From CAIXQW01 sp046049675 (GTDB lineage: Bacteria; Bacteroidota; Bacteroidia; Chitinophagales; Chitinophagaceae): a stretch of 64,000 bases of DNA. The translations under genes were made by a program, and so were the position numbers. The notes beneath the pieces were generated by a model that worked only from the letters and a program-made list of their open reading frames with translations, ran no database searches and was not told the origin of the DNA. Below, piece after piece: positions 1-8,189 of this stretch. The stretch covers positions 1-64,000 of the forward strand of contig JBJORA010000097.1 of the NCBI GenBank assembly GCA_046049675.1, read 5' to 3'. The first letter of the stretch is position 1. Each line of letters begins with the position of its first letter.

Positions 1-3000
1 GTGGTACATTTACATTAGCATGTAGTAATCAGCCTTATGCAATCAATGTAACTGATGGTGCTTGTTCTGCGCTTGATTCAATTGAATTAGCATGTGTAGC
101 GCCAATAACCTTAACAGCGTCTATAGACTCAGCTATCGAGTGTAATGGCGGTGTAACAAGTATTAGTGCAGCTGGCGGTGGTGGCACATCGTACACTTAT
201 ACCTTGAGCGGTGCAAGTTCTAGCACAAATGCAAGTGGTACGTTTACAAACTTAAGCGCTGGCGTTTATACAGTTACTGTTGCGGGCAATGGTAATCTTG
301 CTTGTACATCAAGCGTTGCAATAAGTATTGCCGAACCATCAGCCATTGTAATTACACCTACAGTAGTAAATCCGCAGTGCGGAGCAGGTACAACAGGTAC
401 AATTGCTGTGAGCGTAAGCGGTGGTACACCAGCATCTAGTGCGCCATTCTATACGATTCTAATTAATGGCAATCCAATTCAAGCGACATACCCAATTGGT
501 TGCGATACCATACAAGTTACAGATGCAAACGGCTGCTTAGCAGAAGATGTAGCCTGCATTATTGCAACAGCTAATTTAGGTGTTCAAGCAAATGCAAGTC
601 CTCTAGAGGTTTGTGAAGGTGAGGGAGTAACTTTCGCAGGGAGTAATACGCAATCTAATGCACTAAGCTATGCTTGGAGTAATGGATCTACAGGTGCTCA
701 ACCGCAAGATGGTATTCCGTTTGCTGTTTATCAAAGCGCTACATATACTGTAACAGGTACTGATGGCACATGCTCTGAAACTGCTACTGTTAGTATTACT
801 GTAAATCCTAATCCTGTATTAAGCTTAAGTGCATTACAGCCAAAATGTGGTGGCGATTTAGGTGAAATTAGTTTTAGTGTAAGTGGTGGCTTGGCAAGTT
901 ATTTTACAACGTATATGGGTTCCACAAGTGCTTTAGCTAGTCCTATTGTCAACTTAAATGCTAATACTTATACTCTGACTACGATAGACCAAAATGGTTG
1001 TATGGATACAAGCAGTATTGTAATAGATGCAGCTCCAACCCAACTGGTTGTGACTGGTATAGTTGAACAACCAGCTTGTGCGATAGATACGATTGGCGAA
1101 GTAACAGTTTCAATCGCGGGTGGTATCTCTCCATTTAATATAACGATTGATGGTAGTGCGCCAACGGCCTTTTACGGTATAGGTTGTCATACCATTAGTG
1201 TAACTGATGCAAATGCTTGCATAGATACGGCAATCGTTTGTGTAATTGCAGCGCCTAGTTTAGGTGTTGTCGCAAATGTTAGCCAAGATTCATTCTGTGC
1301 TGGTGCTGCTGTAAGCTTTACTGGAAGTAATACAAGCAATGCAATATTGACCTATACTTGGAGTAGCCCTAATGCAAATGTTCCTGTTGAGGGAACGCCT
1401 ATACAAGTATACCAAACTGGCGTGTATACCGTTAGTGGTACAGATGGTACGTGCACAGAAACATCTACGGTAGAAATTACCTTGTTGCAAAGTCCTAGTT
1501 TGACGCTAACTGCAACACAGCCAAAATGCTTTGGTGAAAATGGCGAAATTGCCTTTGCAGTTAGTAACGGTATGTTGCCATATAACACAACCATGTTGGG
1601 CAACAGCAGTTCTTTATCAAGTCCTGTAACTGGTCTAGCCACAAGTGGATACACCTTGGTAACAAGTGATGTCAATGGATGTATGGATACTGCTGATGTT
1701 ACAATCGATGCTGCACCAAGTCAATTGCTAAATACGTTTACAATAAGCAATCCTACTTGTGCAACAGATACGGTTGGCCAAATTGCGGTTACTGCCAATG
1801 GCGGAACACCTGCACTAACTACAACTATAGACAATGCACCATTAGCAGCTAATTACAGTATTGGTACACATATTATCACAACAATTGATGGTAATTTATG
1901 TGAAGCAAGTGATACCGTAGAAATTATTGCTGCTCCATCATTTGGTGTTCAAGCTAATGCAAGCGCGCTAACAACTTGCGCTGGTACTGCTATAACTTTT
2001 ACTGGTAGTAATACGCAAAATCTTGCATTAACTTATACATGGAGTAATGGTATTCAAGACAGTATTCCTTATGTAGTGCCATTTACAACCACATATACTG
2101 TAACTGGTACAAGTGGTACCTGTGCTGAAACTTCTGTAATTACAATTACAACAAATACGGATACAGCACAACTAGCGCAATCAGCTGCAGCAAATGATTC
2201 TAGTTTAGCAGGTAATGCTTGCAGCAGTTCATTATTGCAGCCAGACGGCTCTACAATTAATTTTGGCGATGCAAGCTGTAATTTGATTGCAACTGTAAGG
2301 GACTATGCTGGTATAGATTTAGGCAATGTAAGTGCTTGCGTACAAGTAGCTGCGGCTGTTCCAACGTGGAATGGTCAGCCATATGTGGCGCGTACTTATA
2401 CAATTACACCAACTAATCAAGGACCTGCTGACGTAACGCTTTATTATACGAATGATGACATCTTGGATTACAACAACTACATCATTAATAACAATAGTAG
2501 CTTCCCTCAATTTGCGTTACCAAGCAATCCACGCAATGAAGATTCATTTACCGTGTGTATTACCAAATTAAATGGTGGCGGTCTTGGTGTTGGTACTGTA
2601 GATGCCGTAATTCAAGCGCAAATGCGATGGAATGCTGCAATGAATCGTTGGGAGGTAACATTCCCAGTGACAGGCTTTAGTTCTTTCTTCTGTCATACTT
2701 GCAACCCAGGCAATATACCCTTGCAGCTAAACCTAGTTGAGTTTAGTGGTCGTAAAGAAACCAATCATAATGTATTGAATTGGGTTACCAGTAGCGAACA
2801 AGACAGTAAAGCGTTTAATGTATTGTATAGTGCTGATGGCAATAATTTTGTGCCAATTGCAACTGTGCCTTCTAAGGCAGTGGGAGGTACAAGTAATACA
2901 GCATTGAGCTACCAAGCTGTACATACAAAACCAGCGATGGGCCACAACCATTACAAGCTGCAACAAATAGCTTTAGATAATTCTGTAACGTACAGCAATA

Positions 3001-3281
3001 CGATTGATATCGTGTGGAACTTTGATGGCGCTAGTGTATTTGTTTATCCAAATCCAGCAAATAACACCTTGCATATTGATGTAAACATAGATAAGAACAC
3101 TACAGCAAGTATCTTTATTTACGATGCAACTGGCAAGCTTGTGAAGCAAATTGAAAAAGACTTACTAAAAGGTTTGAGCAGTAATAGTGTAGACTTAGCT
3201 GATTTTGCGAGTGGCGTGTACTTATTGAAAGTTACCGATGGCCGAGGCTTGAAGTTCTCTCAGCAATTCCAAAAGCTATAG
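1..3281 (+). CDS. T9SS type A sorting-domain adhesin, 5' end outside window
   Basis: The reading frame is open from the left edge to the TAG at 3281, so this is the C-terminal part (over 1090 residues) of a much larger cell-surface protein. It is Ser/Thr/Gly/Asn-rich and built of SprB-like or Ig-like beta modules. A unit of about 228 residues is repeated three times; its signature (LGVQANAS or a variant, then SNTQS and TWSNG) starts at 576, 1260 and 1941. The last ~80 residues are a T9SS type A domain: VYPNP, a beta strand around IFIYDATGKLV, and SGVYLLKVTDG. Such proteins cross the outer membrane through T9SS and are usually adhesins or gliding-associated. Upstream domains and the signal peptide cannot be seen. 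Confidence 0.9.
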   Translation, partial: GTFTLACSNQPYAINVTDGACSALDSIELACVAPITLTASIDSAIECNGGVTSISAAGGGGTSYTYTLSGASSSTNASGTFTNLSAGVYTVTVAGNGNLACTSSVAISIAEPSAIVITPTVVNPQCGAGTTGTIAVSVSGGTPASSAPFYTILINGNPIQATYPIGCDTIQVTDANGCLAEDVACIIATANLGVQANASPLEVCEGEGVTFAGSNTQSNALSYAWSNGSTGAQPQDGIPFAVYQSATYTVTGTDGTCSETATVSITVNPNPVLSLSALQPKCGGDLGEISFSVSGGLASYFTTYMGSTSALASPIVNLNANTYTLTTIDQNGCMDTSSIVIDAAPTQLVVTGIVEQPACAIDTIGEVTVSIAGGISPFNITIDGSAPTAFYGIGCHTISVTDANACIDTAIVCVIAAPSLGVVANVSQDSFCAGAAVSFTGSNTSNAILTYTWSSPNANVPVEGTPIQVYQTGVYTVSGTDGTCTETSTVEITLLQSPSLTLTATQPKCFGENGEIAFAVSNGMLPYNTTMLGNSSSLSSPVTGLATSGYTLVTSDVNGCMDTADVTIDAAPSQLLNTFTISNPTCATDTVGQIAVTANGGTPALTTTIDNAPLAANYSIGTHIITTIDGNLCEASDTVEIIAAPSFGVQANASALTTCAGTAITFTGSNTQNLALTYTWSNGIQDSIPYVVPFTTTYTVTGTSGTCAETSVITITTNTDTAQLAQSAAANDSSLAGNACSSSLLQPDGSTINFGDASCNLIATVRDYAGIDLGNVSACVQVAAAVPTWNGQPYVARTYTITPTNQGPADVTLYYTNDDILDYNNYIINNNSSFPQFALPSNPRNEDSFTVCITKLNGGGLGVGTVDAVIQAQMRWNAAMNRWEVTFPVTGFSSFFCHTCNPGNIPLQLNLVEFSGRKETNHNVLNWVTSSEQDSKAFNVLYSADGNNFVPIATVPSKAVGGTSNTALSYQAVHTKPAMGHNHYKLQQIALDNSVTYSNTIDIVWNFDGASVFVYPNPANNTLHIDVNIDKNTTASIFIYDATGKLVKQIEKDLLKGLSSNSVDLADFASGVYLLKVTDGRGLKFSQQFQKL
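576..2160 (+). repeat. three in-gene repeats of about 684 bp
   Basis: Units begin at 576, 1260 and 1941 (684 and 681 bp apart) inside the adhesin. Each encodes a conserved LG/FG-V-QANAS start, two cysteines and a TYTWSNG-type strand. The DNA has diverged, so these are old protein-level duplications. Confidence 0.7.
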
Positions 3282-3302
3282 TGAATAATGAAATGAAAAC
3301 GG

Positions 3303-3334
3303 AAAGGGAGCAATGTAAATTTGCTCCCTTTTTA
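3303..3334 (+). terminator. rho-independent terminator after the adhesin gene
   Basis: A perfect 11-bp stem (AAAGGGAGCAA with TTGCTCCCTTT) closes a 7-nt loop and runs into T residues, 22 nt after the adhesin stop codon. Confidence 0.85.
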
Positions 3335-3534
3335 GTTTGATGAAAATGAAATAGGAGCGTTATAGGTTCACCTATACAAGCCAGTACAATCCACAAAAAC
3401 CTGGTATTATACAGTGGCTGACGGACATAGGTCGTCAAATTCGCATTCATAGAATATGGTTTTTGCGTATGTGGGCAGCTTCTATGGAATTGCTGCCGTA
3501 CTGATGCTGGCAAAATTCTATGTCAAATAATTAC

Positions 3535-3542
3535 TATCTTTA
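3535..3542 (+). promoter_or_regulatory. -7 promoter element TATCTTTA
   Basis: A Bacteroidota-type -7 box (TAnnTTTA) lies 2 nt before the ATG at 3545. The same block (TGTCAAATA, -7 box, TATGC) recurs at about 7371-7399 and 8104-8132 inside the island repeats. Confidence 0.5.
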
Positions 3543-3544
3543 CT

Positions 3545-4834
3545 ATGCGATTCGGAAATATCTATTCTGTACGATACCTTCCTATTGTAGACGAAACCGC
3601 AGGCGTAGCAGTTAGCAAGGGTAAATTAACAACAAATACAGGTACGCTAAGCTCGCCAAATTCCAACGGAAGTATTACCTTTACTTCAACAAGCGGCGCC
3701 ACTGAAGTGTATGTATCCTTAGAGGCGCTGCCACCCAACACCGCTATGCGCCTCAACAACGACATCATAAAAAACACTGCTGATGGCCCGCTGTATATTA
3801 CCCTACAGCAGCAAGAAGCCAATGGCGAGTGGCAAACGGTAAGCAGCACCAATATAAGCACCACGGGCAATGCACCATTGAGCGGCAAGCCAAGCAACTA
3901 TAGCGCCCTGCGCTTAAAGTTTAGCGGCGCATCCTTTACCCTCAACAAATACACCTACCAACGTGTAGATGAATTTACCACTAGTGCTGTTGTATTACTA
4001 TGCAGTAGCGATGACGATTTTGAAGGGGATTATAGGTTCGGGTTTAACAATATGGAAAAAGACGATGAAATTAAAGGCAGTGGTAATAGCCTTGATTTTG
4101 GTGCGAGAATTTATGATAGTAGGTTGGGAAGGTGGTTGAGCTTGGATCCGTTGCAAAAGAAGTATCCTAGTTTGAGTGCGTACAATTTTGTTGCAAATAG
4201 TCCTTTGATGTTTGTAGACCCTGATGGCCGTGAGATTTATTTCATTGTCGACAATCAATATGTGAAAGTAGCTAAGGCAACCTTAATGAAAACTAAAGAA
4301 GGGAAGGCACTGTACAATGAATATGCAAAGAATAGCAAAGTTGATATTTATATTGGAGTTGGCAAAACACCAGGGGCAAACGCCAGTACTTACCAACCTT
4401 ATACGATGCAAACTGAAGTTACAGATAAGGCTACAGGGAAAAAAGAGTCCAAAAGAATTTTAGCAGATCCTTACTTAGATCAAATTGGCTATTCCTCCTT
4501 TAAGGGAATTGACATAAGTAAGTCAGGAAAGAAGCAGGTGTACTTTATACAATTTGATCCAGATCAGTTAAAGAGTAGAGACCAATATCACTCTGCTGAA
4601 ACTTTTTATCATGAGATCATGGCTCATGTAAAGTTGAAAAAGTACAGTAAAGAAGGAACTATATCGAGTGAGAATGAGGACCACACCGCTTTTGGACTGA
4701 AGTACAAACGTGATAGTAAAGGGAAAGTTGTTTCTGTTACTTTTATTAAAGGTGGCTTTGCTGAGAAATTCCATGATGCAATAGAAAAACTAAAAGGTAA
4801 GGAGAAGCCTCAGCCAAGTAAATCTAATAATTGA
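3545..4834 (+). CDS. Short Rhs-core protein with putative C-terminal toxin domain
   Basis: The 429-residue product has an N-terminal beta-rich leader (residues 1-155), an Rhs repeat-associated core (about 161-231: FGFNNMEKDDEIKGSGNS, DFGARIYDSRLGRWLS, DPLQKKYPS, ending DPDGREI) and a variable C-terminal domain (about 232-429). In Rhs/YD proteins the region after the core is the toxin. Here it contains HEIMAH (356-361), followed by an acidic ENEDH patch, suggesting but not proving a metal-dependent hydrolase. The YD-repeat barrel of full Rhs proteins is missing, so this is a displaced or truncated Rhs tip rather than a complete toxin. There is no signal peptide. The next gene starts 8 nt later and is the likely immunity partner. 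Part of the leader (3734-3844) is duplicated at 6117-6227. Confidence 0.75.
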   Translation: MRFGNIYSVRYLPIVDETAGVAVSKGKLTTNTGTLSSPNSNGSITFTSTSGATEVYVSLEALPPNTAMRLNNDIIKNTADGPLYITLQQQEANGEWQTVSSTNISTTGNAPLSGKPSNYSALRLKFSGASFTLNKYTYQRVDEFTTSAVVLLCSSDDDFEGDYRFGFNNMEKDDEIKGSGNSLDFGARIYDSRLGRWLSLDPLQKKYPSLSAYNFVANSPLMFVDPDGREIYFIVDNQYVKVAKATLMKTKEGKALYNEYAKNSKVDIYIGVGKTPGANASTYQPYTMQTEVTDKATGKKESKRILADPYLDQIGYSSFKGIDISKSGKKQVYFIQFDPDQLKSRDQYHSAETFYHEIMAHVKLKKYSKEGTISSENEDHTAFGLKYKRDSKGKVVSVTFIKGGFAEKFHDAIEKLKGKEKPQPSKSNN

Positions 4835-4842
4835 TTGGTTTT

Positions 4843-5451
4843 ATGTGTTGGATAAAGACAGTACTTTGCTTGTTGGTGACATTTAAGTTTATACTCGTTC
4901 TTGCTTTACTAAGTAGTATACCATCTTGTGACATAAGTACCGTTTCAAAAGAAAAAAACGAAGAGACTTTTAGAATCGTCGGCAAACAAATACCGCAACT
5001 TAAACTAGTTACTTTACATAGTGCCACTGTCAACAGCTTTTATGGCGCAGAAAAAGTGGAGTTTGATTTATCATTTAGCTTTTTAAAGCTTAACGACAGT
5101 GTTTTTGTATTGAGGGATTGGAGAGAAGTGTCAGACACACTTGTTTTTTTTAGAACTGATTCAGCTATAGTCTTCAATAAACTAGCAAACCATCAAGCAC
5201 TTGAAACTTTATTTACATTTAGCCGCCATGTTTCAGTTTCAACGTCAAATGAGTCTTTAATATTTTCGAATAAGAAAATTGAATTGACAAAAATTAGCCT
5301 TAGCTGTAAAAGCCCTATTTATGAGTTGAGTGTTAGCGGTTATGATAAATTAACCTCAACATTTGTACTAACAAGTTTTACTTATGATGACGATAATTTC
5401 ATTACTAGTGTATCGTACTCTAATGACCAACATACTCTACTTTTGAAATAG
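4843..5451 (+). CDS. Putative exported immunity protein for the Rhs toxin
   Basis: About 202 residues; no family recognised. The ATG at 4843 was chosen because it gives a standard signal sequence; an in-frame TTG at 4831 would overlap the toxin stop. The N-terminus is strongly hydrophobic (VLCLLVTFKFILVLALLSS) and followed by a Cys at SIPSC, so it may be a lipoprotein. The mature part is soluble and beta-rich. Position directly after an Rhs C-terminal domain is the classic place for the immunity gene. Export would imply that the toxin acts in the periplasm or envelope. Function is inferred from context only. Confidence 0.5.
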   Translation: MCWIKTVLCLLVTFKFILVLALLSSIPSCDISTVSKEKNEETFRIVGKQIPQLKLVTLHSATVNSFYGAEKVEFDLSFSFLKLNDSVFVLRDWREVSDTLVFFRTDSAIVFNKLANHQALETLFTFSRHVSVSTSNESLIFSNKKIELTKISLSCKSPIYELSVSGYDKLTSTFVLTSFTYDDDNFITSVSYSNDQHTLLLK

Positions 5452-5485
5452 TTGACATCACAGAGACGAGCACTTACTATTCCCT

Positions 5486-5535
5486 AGCGCACACACCGTA
5501 AAACACATTTTACGCTAACCAATATTCGTCCTGAT
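5486..5535 (+). repeat. 50-bp direct repeat, copy 1, with internal palindrome
   Basis: It matches 5671-5721 with one inserted A and one A/G change. The centre is a perfect hairpin, CGTAAAA-CACA-TTTTACG (5497-5514). Confidence 0.85.
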
Positions 5536-5670
5536 GCTCGGAAAGCATTGATTTTACTAGGTTTTTATCAACTAGCAATTATTGAGGTTATTTTTCGGTG
5601 CAAATTAGGCTCTTGGGCTTGTGGTAAATTCTAAAGCGTTTTAAGGGGCTTGGTGCTTGTTTCTAAGCAG

Positions 5671-5721
5671 AGCGCACACACCGTAAAAACACATTTTACG
5701 CTGACCAATATTCGTCCTGAT
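5671..5721 (+). repeat. 50-bp direct repeat, copy 2
   Basis: Second copy of the 5486-5535 repeat, with the same 7-bp stem (5682-5688 with 5694-5700) and a 5-nt loop. Confidence 0.85.
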
Positions 5722-5934
5722 CACATTCCATATATAAGTCCACGTAAAACCCTACGAAATTTGGTACTTTGTAGTATTTGCGATGGTTTTCAGCGGTTGC
5801 TTATGTTGTTTGTAAAAAGTGGCTTTATGTGGCATTTAGGGGCTCATTTTGGGTACTTTGTTTCAGATAGGCGCAGAGCTTCGCCATCGTGCATTTTTTA
5901 AGGCATCGAGAATTGCGATACCTTCTATAACCCA

Positions 5935-5993
5935 CAAAACGAAATGTCCAAATTTTCAAAACGAGTTGTCTATTTTTTCAAAACGAGTTGTCC
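5935..5993 (+). repeat. three 22-bp-spaced repeats (CAAAACGAGTTGTC type)
   Basis: CAAAACGAAATGTCC (5935), CAAAACGAGTTGTCT (5957) and CAAAACGAGTTGTCC (5979) are exactly 22 bp apart, about two helical turns. This looks like an array of protein-binding sites, such as a transposon end; no transposase is nearby. Confidence 0.7.
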
Positions 5994-6013
5994 TCCGCGT
6001 TTAAAGAGTGATT

Positions 6014-6227
6014 AAGGGACGCTGAGGAAACCTGCACCAGGAAATAAGATTCTTGTAATACGTAATGATCCACAAACCTAATCTTCTCCGTACCTTCACA
6101 ATACAAATCCACCGCGCCCAACACCGCCATGCGCCTCAACAACGACATCATAAAAAACACTGCTGATGGCCCGCTGTATATTACCCTACAGCAGCAAGAA
6201 GCCAATGGCGAGTGGCAAACGGTAAGC
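6014..6227 (+). repeat. island repeat, copy A (contains Rhs-leader fragment)
   Basis: It begins AAGGGACGCTGAGGAAACC. Its last 111 nt (6117-6227) equal 3734-3844 of the Rhs gene with one mismatch, so they encode the same leader segment (TAMRLNNDIIKNTADGPL and onward) and then read into a stop. Copies B and C share the front part. Confidence 0.85.
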
Positions 6228-6319
6228 TACATAAGGAAATTCAACGGCCAAGCCAAAAGCTAATCCTAAAAACTTCAAGGTAATAGCAACTGAAAAATAC
6301 AATAATGCTCTGAAGTAGT

Positions 6320-6480
6320 ATGAATAATATTTATATCAAACTTTACTCGTTTGCGCTCTGCATGATTCTATCTTGCATATCAACTTCAGCATTTTCACAG
6401 GACTTTTCAGCAATCCAAAAAACGCTTCCAGATAACTGGCAATGCGTTTTTCAAAAAAAGGCTTTTAATTACTTTGGCGC
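6320..6480 (+). pseudogene. truncated secreted-protein gene (orphan cassette cargo)
   Basis: It starts MNNIYIKLYSF with a clear signal peptide (SFALCMILSCISTSAFSQ) and about 25 residues of mature sequence. Around 6470-6485 the reading frame runs into the antisense 3' end of the ORF6N gene, where the sequence character changes. The frame formally continues to 6598 but only as antisense of ORF6N. I read it as a cargo gene whose 3' part was replaced by the ORF6N insertion. Family unknown. Confidence 0.5.
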
Positions 6481-6496
6481 AGCATCCTGCGGCAAG

Positions 6497-7114
6497 TTAC
6501 TTTCTTTTTACAGTTTTTGGTTTTGCAGCTTTCATTTCGGGGTCATTGTTTCTTGTGGCTTGGGTTCTAAAGCCGATGGGTGTGCGAGGTGGTGCTAGTA
6601 ATTTTGTTTGCTTAATATCGTTAATAAGTTCAAAAATTGACTCAATTTCTCCATCATGCATTTTAACATCGTGGGCAATATTGGTCATCTTCTTATCTAG
6701 CTGCTCAAACTTTAATAGCAGCTCGTTATGCAAGGCAATCTCTTTCCTAAGGGCTACAAATATTTCTATGATTTTGAGGCTTACATCTATCGCACTTTTA
6801 CTCTTGATTACATTAGCAAGCATCAGAACGCCATGCTCAGTAAATGCGAATGGTTGGTACTTCGAATGTTCGCCTTGCTTTAAGGTCGCAAATTGCGACC
6901 TTAAAGCATCATTCTCTTCTTTACTTAGTTCAAACATAAAATGCTCAGGAAAACGCTCAATATTTCTACGAACTTGTTCCTTTAGTCGTTTGGTTTCTAC
7001 GTTGTATAATTCTGCTAAGTCTCTATCAAGCATTACTTTCTCACCCCTTAATAAGTAAATTCTATTGATGATTTTTTGTTCATCTATAATCTTACTAATT
7101 TGAGCTTTGGCCAT
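6497..7114 (-). CDS. ORF6N domain-containing protein
   Basis: The 205-residue product has an N-terminal ORF6N domain (residues ~13-125: VMLDRDLAELYNVETKRLK, RRNIERFPEHFMFELS, FAFTEHGVLMLANVIKS). A helical, coiled-coil-like stretch (130-180) and a basic tail (PKTVKRK) follow. The ORF6N family occurs in phages and mobile elements, is presumed to bind DNA, and is often found near toxin or phase-variable loci. It is opposite in strand to all its island neighbours and cuts into the 6320 gene, which suggests a later insertion. The -7 box TATATTTG ends 4 nt before the ATG, so the mRNA is probably leaderless. Confidence 0.85.
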   Translation of the reverse strand: MAKAQISKIIDEQKIINRIYLLRGEKVMLDRDLAELYNVETKRLKEQVRRNIERFPEHFMFELSKEENDALRSQFATLKQGEHSKYQPFAFTEHGVLMLANVIKSKSAIDVSLKIIEIFVALRKEIALHNELLLKFEQLDKKMTNIAHDVKMHDGEIESIFELINDIKQTKLLAPPRTPIGFRTQATRNNDPEMKAAKPKTVKRK

Positions 7115-7118
7115 TTTG

Positions 7119-7126
7119 CAAATATA
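7119..7126 (-). promoter_or_regulatory. -7 element TATATTTG of the ORF6N gene
   Basis: A consensus TAnnTTTG box on the minus strand lies 4 nt from the ATG at 7114. Just upstream is an inverted repeat, CAATTGGA (7137-7144) with TCCAATTG (7161-7168), a possible operator. Confidence 0.6.
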
Positions 7127-7196
7127 GGTGTGTACAATTGGAGGTTAAAAATTGTGACTTCCAATTGTTATCCGCCTTGCAACTTTCACTTCCACA

Positions 7197-7433
7197 GCAT
7201 CTCCCTTAGGCACGCTGAGGAAACCTGTACCAGGCAATAAAATTCTTGCAATAGCTGATGATCCAAAACCCAATCTTCTCCTTACATTTACAATACAAAA
7301 TCCACTGCACCCAACACCGCCATGCGCCTCAACAATGACATCATAAAAAATACTGCTGATGGCCCATTACATGTCAAATAATTATTACCTTTAGTATGCG
7401 ACTCTGAGTCCTCAGCGTCCCTGAGGGAGACGC
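7197..7433 (+). mobile_element. island repeat copy B: 237-bp element with 25-bp inverted ends
   Basis: The left end (7197-7221, containing CACGCTGAGGA) and right end (7409-7433, containing TCCTCAGCGTCC) are inverted copies matching at 22 of 25 positions; the right end also folds on itself. Between them lie the shared island repeat, the short Rhs-leader fragment (from 7310; frame reads ADGPLHVK then stop), and the -7-like block followed by TATGCGA. No transposase is encoded and I see no clear target-site duplication. This is the organisation of a non-autonomous (MITE-like) element. Confidence 0.6.
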
Positions 7434-7493
7434 AATTGACGAAAAAAGTGCTAATAAATCAATTGAGGTTTATCCAGCGAGTGAAGAAAAGTG

Positions 7494-7877
7494 ATGGTAC
7501 ATATGAGTAATTTTAGTTTGTTGTTTTGCGTTTTGTTGCAACAATTTGTCAGTCCTAGTGATAAGATTGCGAGCAGTGCAGCCAGCATTGAGTCAACTGC
7601 AACCAGCATTGATAGCCTTGCGCCTACAGTTTATCAAGTAATTGCACTTGAAGACATCTCATGGCCAAGATGTGGAATTATGTTCATTCAAGGAGTAATA
7701 AAGTGTAGTAAAATTGATGACTCCACAGTGCTTTTTGTAAGAGTACCATGCCCTGGTGATTTTTTAGGGCATGTACAAGTTGGCCAGCGTTTTACATTCG
7801 AAACAAGTAGAGTCGTAGCTGCATATGATACAATTGATGCTTTTTTGAATCATGTAGCTGAAGTACAACAAAGGTAA
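7494..7877 (+). CDS. Small exported protein, orphan cassette cargo
   Basis: About 127 residues; not recognised. The ATG at 7494 is preferred over GTG 7491; ATG 7503 is also possible. The N-terminus is hydrophobic (NFSLLFCVLLQQFV) like a signal peptide, then a Ser/Ala-rich linker with a near-repeat (SIESTATSIDS) and a compact beta-rich domain (GIMFIQGVIKCSKI, TVLFVRVPCPGDFLG) with three cysteines. It follows island repeat B by 60 nt, as the 6320 and 8190 genes follow copies A and C. I infer an orphan immunity-type protein from that context only. Confidence 0.55.
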   Translation: MVHMSNFSLLFCVLLQQFVSPSDKIASSAASIESTATSIDSLAPTVYQVIALEDISWPRCGIMFIQGVIKCSKIDDSTVLFVRVPCPGDFLGHVQVGQRFTFETSRVVAAYDTIDAFLNHVAEVQQR

Positions 7878-7928
7878 GCTACTAAAAAAGTATCCATAGC
7901 TCATATACGTGCAAATTGCACTCCTTGC

Positions 7929-8136
7929 GCGTCTGCCTAAGGGACACTGAGGAAACCTTTGCCAGGATATAAACTGCTTATTATACCTGATGATCCACAA
8001 ACCAATCTTCTCCTTACATTTACAATACAAAATCCACCTTGCCCAACACCGCGATGCCAGTCGACAAAGACATCATAAAAAACGCAGCTGATGACACATT
8101 GCATGTCAAATATTTACTACGTTTACTATGCAATGC
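7929..8136 (+). repeat. island repeat, copy C
   Basis: Its left end (7929-7953, containing AAGGGACACTGAGGA) matches the inverted-end sequence of copy B at 22 of 25 positions. The body resembles copies A and B: an AATCTTCTCCTTACATTTAC block, the diverged Rhs-leader fragment (PNTAMPVDKDIIKNAAD), then CATGTCAAATA and TACGTTTA before TATGC. No matching right inverted end was found. Confidence 0.75.
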
Positions 8137-8189
8137 AGAATCACTATGCGGGACGATATACTTAAAAAAGTATAATAAAAAATAGCGCA

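Larger units (their letters stand above)
5452..6014. other. degenerate non-coding stretch of the island
   Basis: No convincing gene. It holds two copies of a 50-bp repeat (5486-5535, 5671-5721) and a run of three 22-bp units (5935-5993), listed separately. A possible 83-codon frame at 5650-5901 overlaps the second repeat, has atypical composition and lacks recognisable features. Confidence 0.6.

Noticed and set aside
3456..3530. 24-codon hydrophobic frame ending FYVK before the Rhs promoter
   Set aside because: Very short and without a start signal; its end (VK-stop, then the promoter block) resembles repeat copy B (HVK-stop), so it is more likely part of the repeated junction than a gene.
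5650..5901. 83-codon frame in the island
   Set aside because: Overlaps the second 50-bp repeat, unusual composition, no signal or domain.
5935..5993. Possible CRISPR-like array
   Set aside because: Only three units, 22-bp period without real spacers, no cas genes.
6474..7058. 194-codon plus-strand frame
   Set aside because: Fully antisense to the well-supported ORF6N gene; no recognisable domain.
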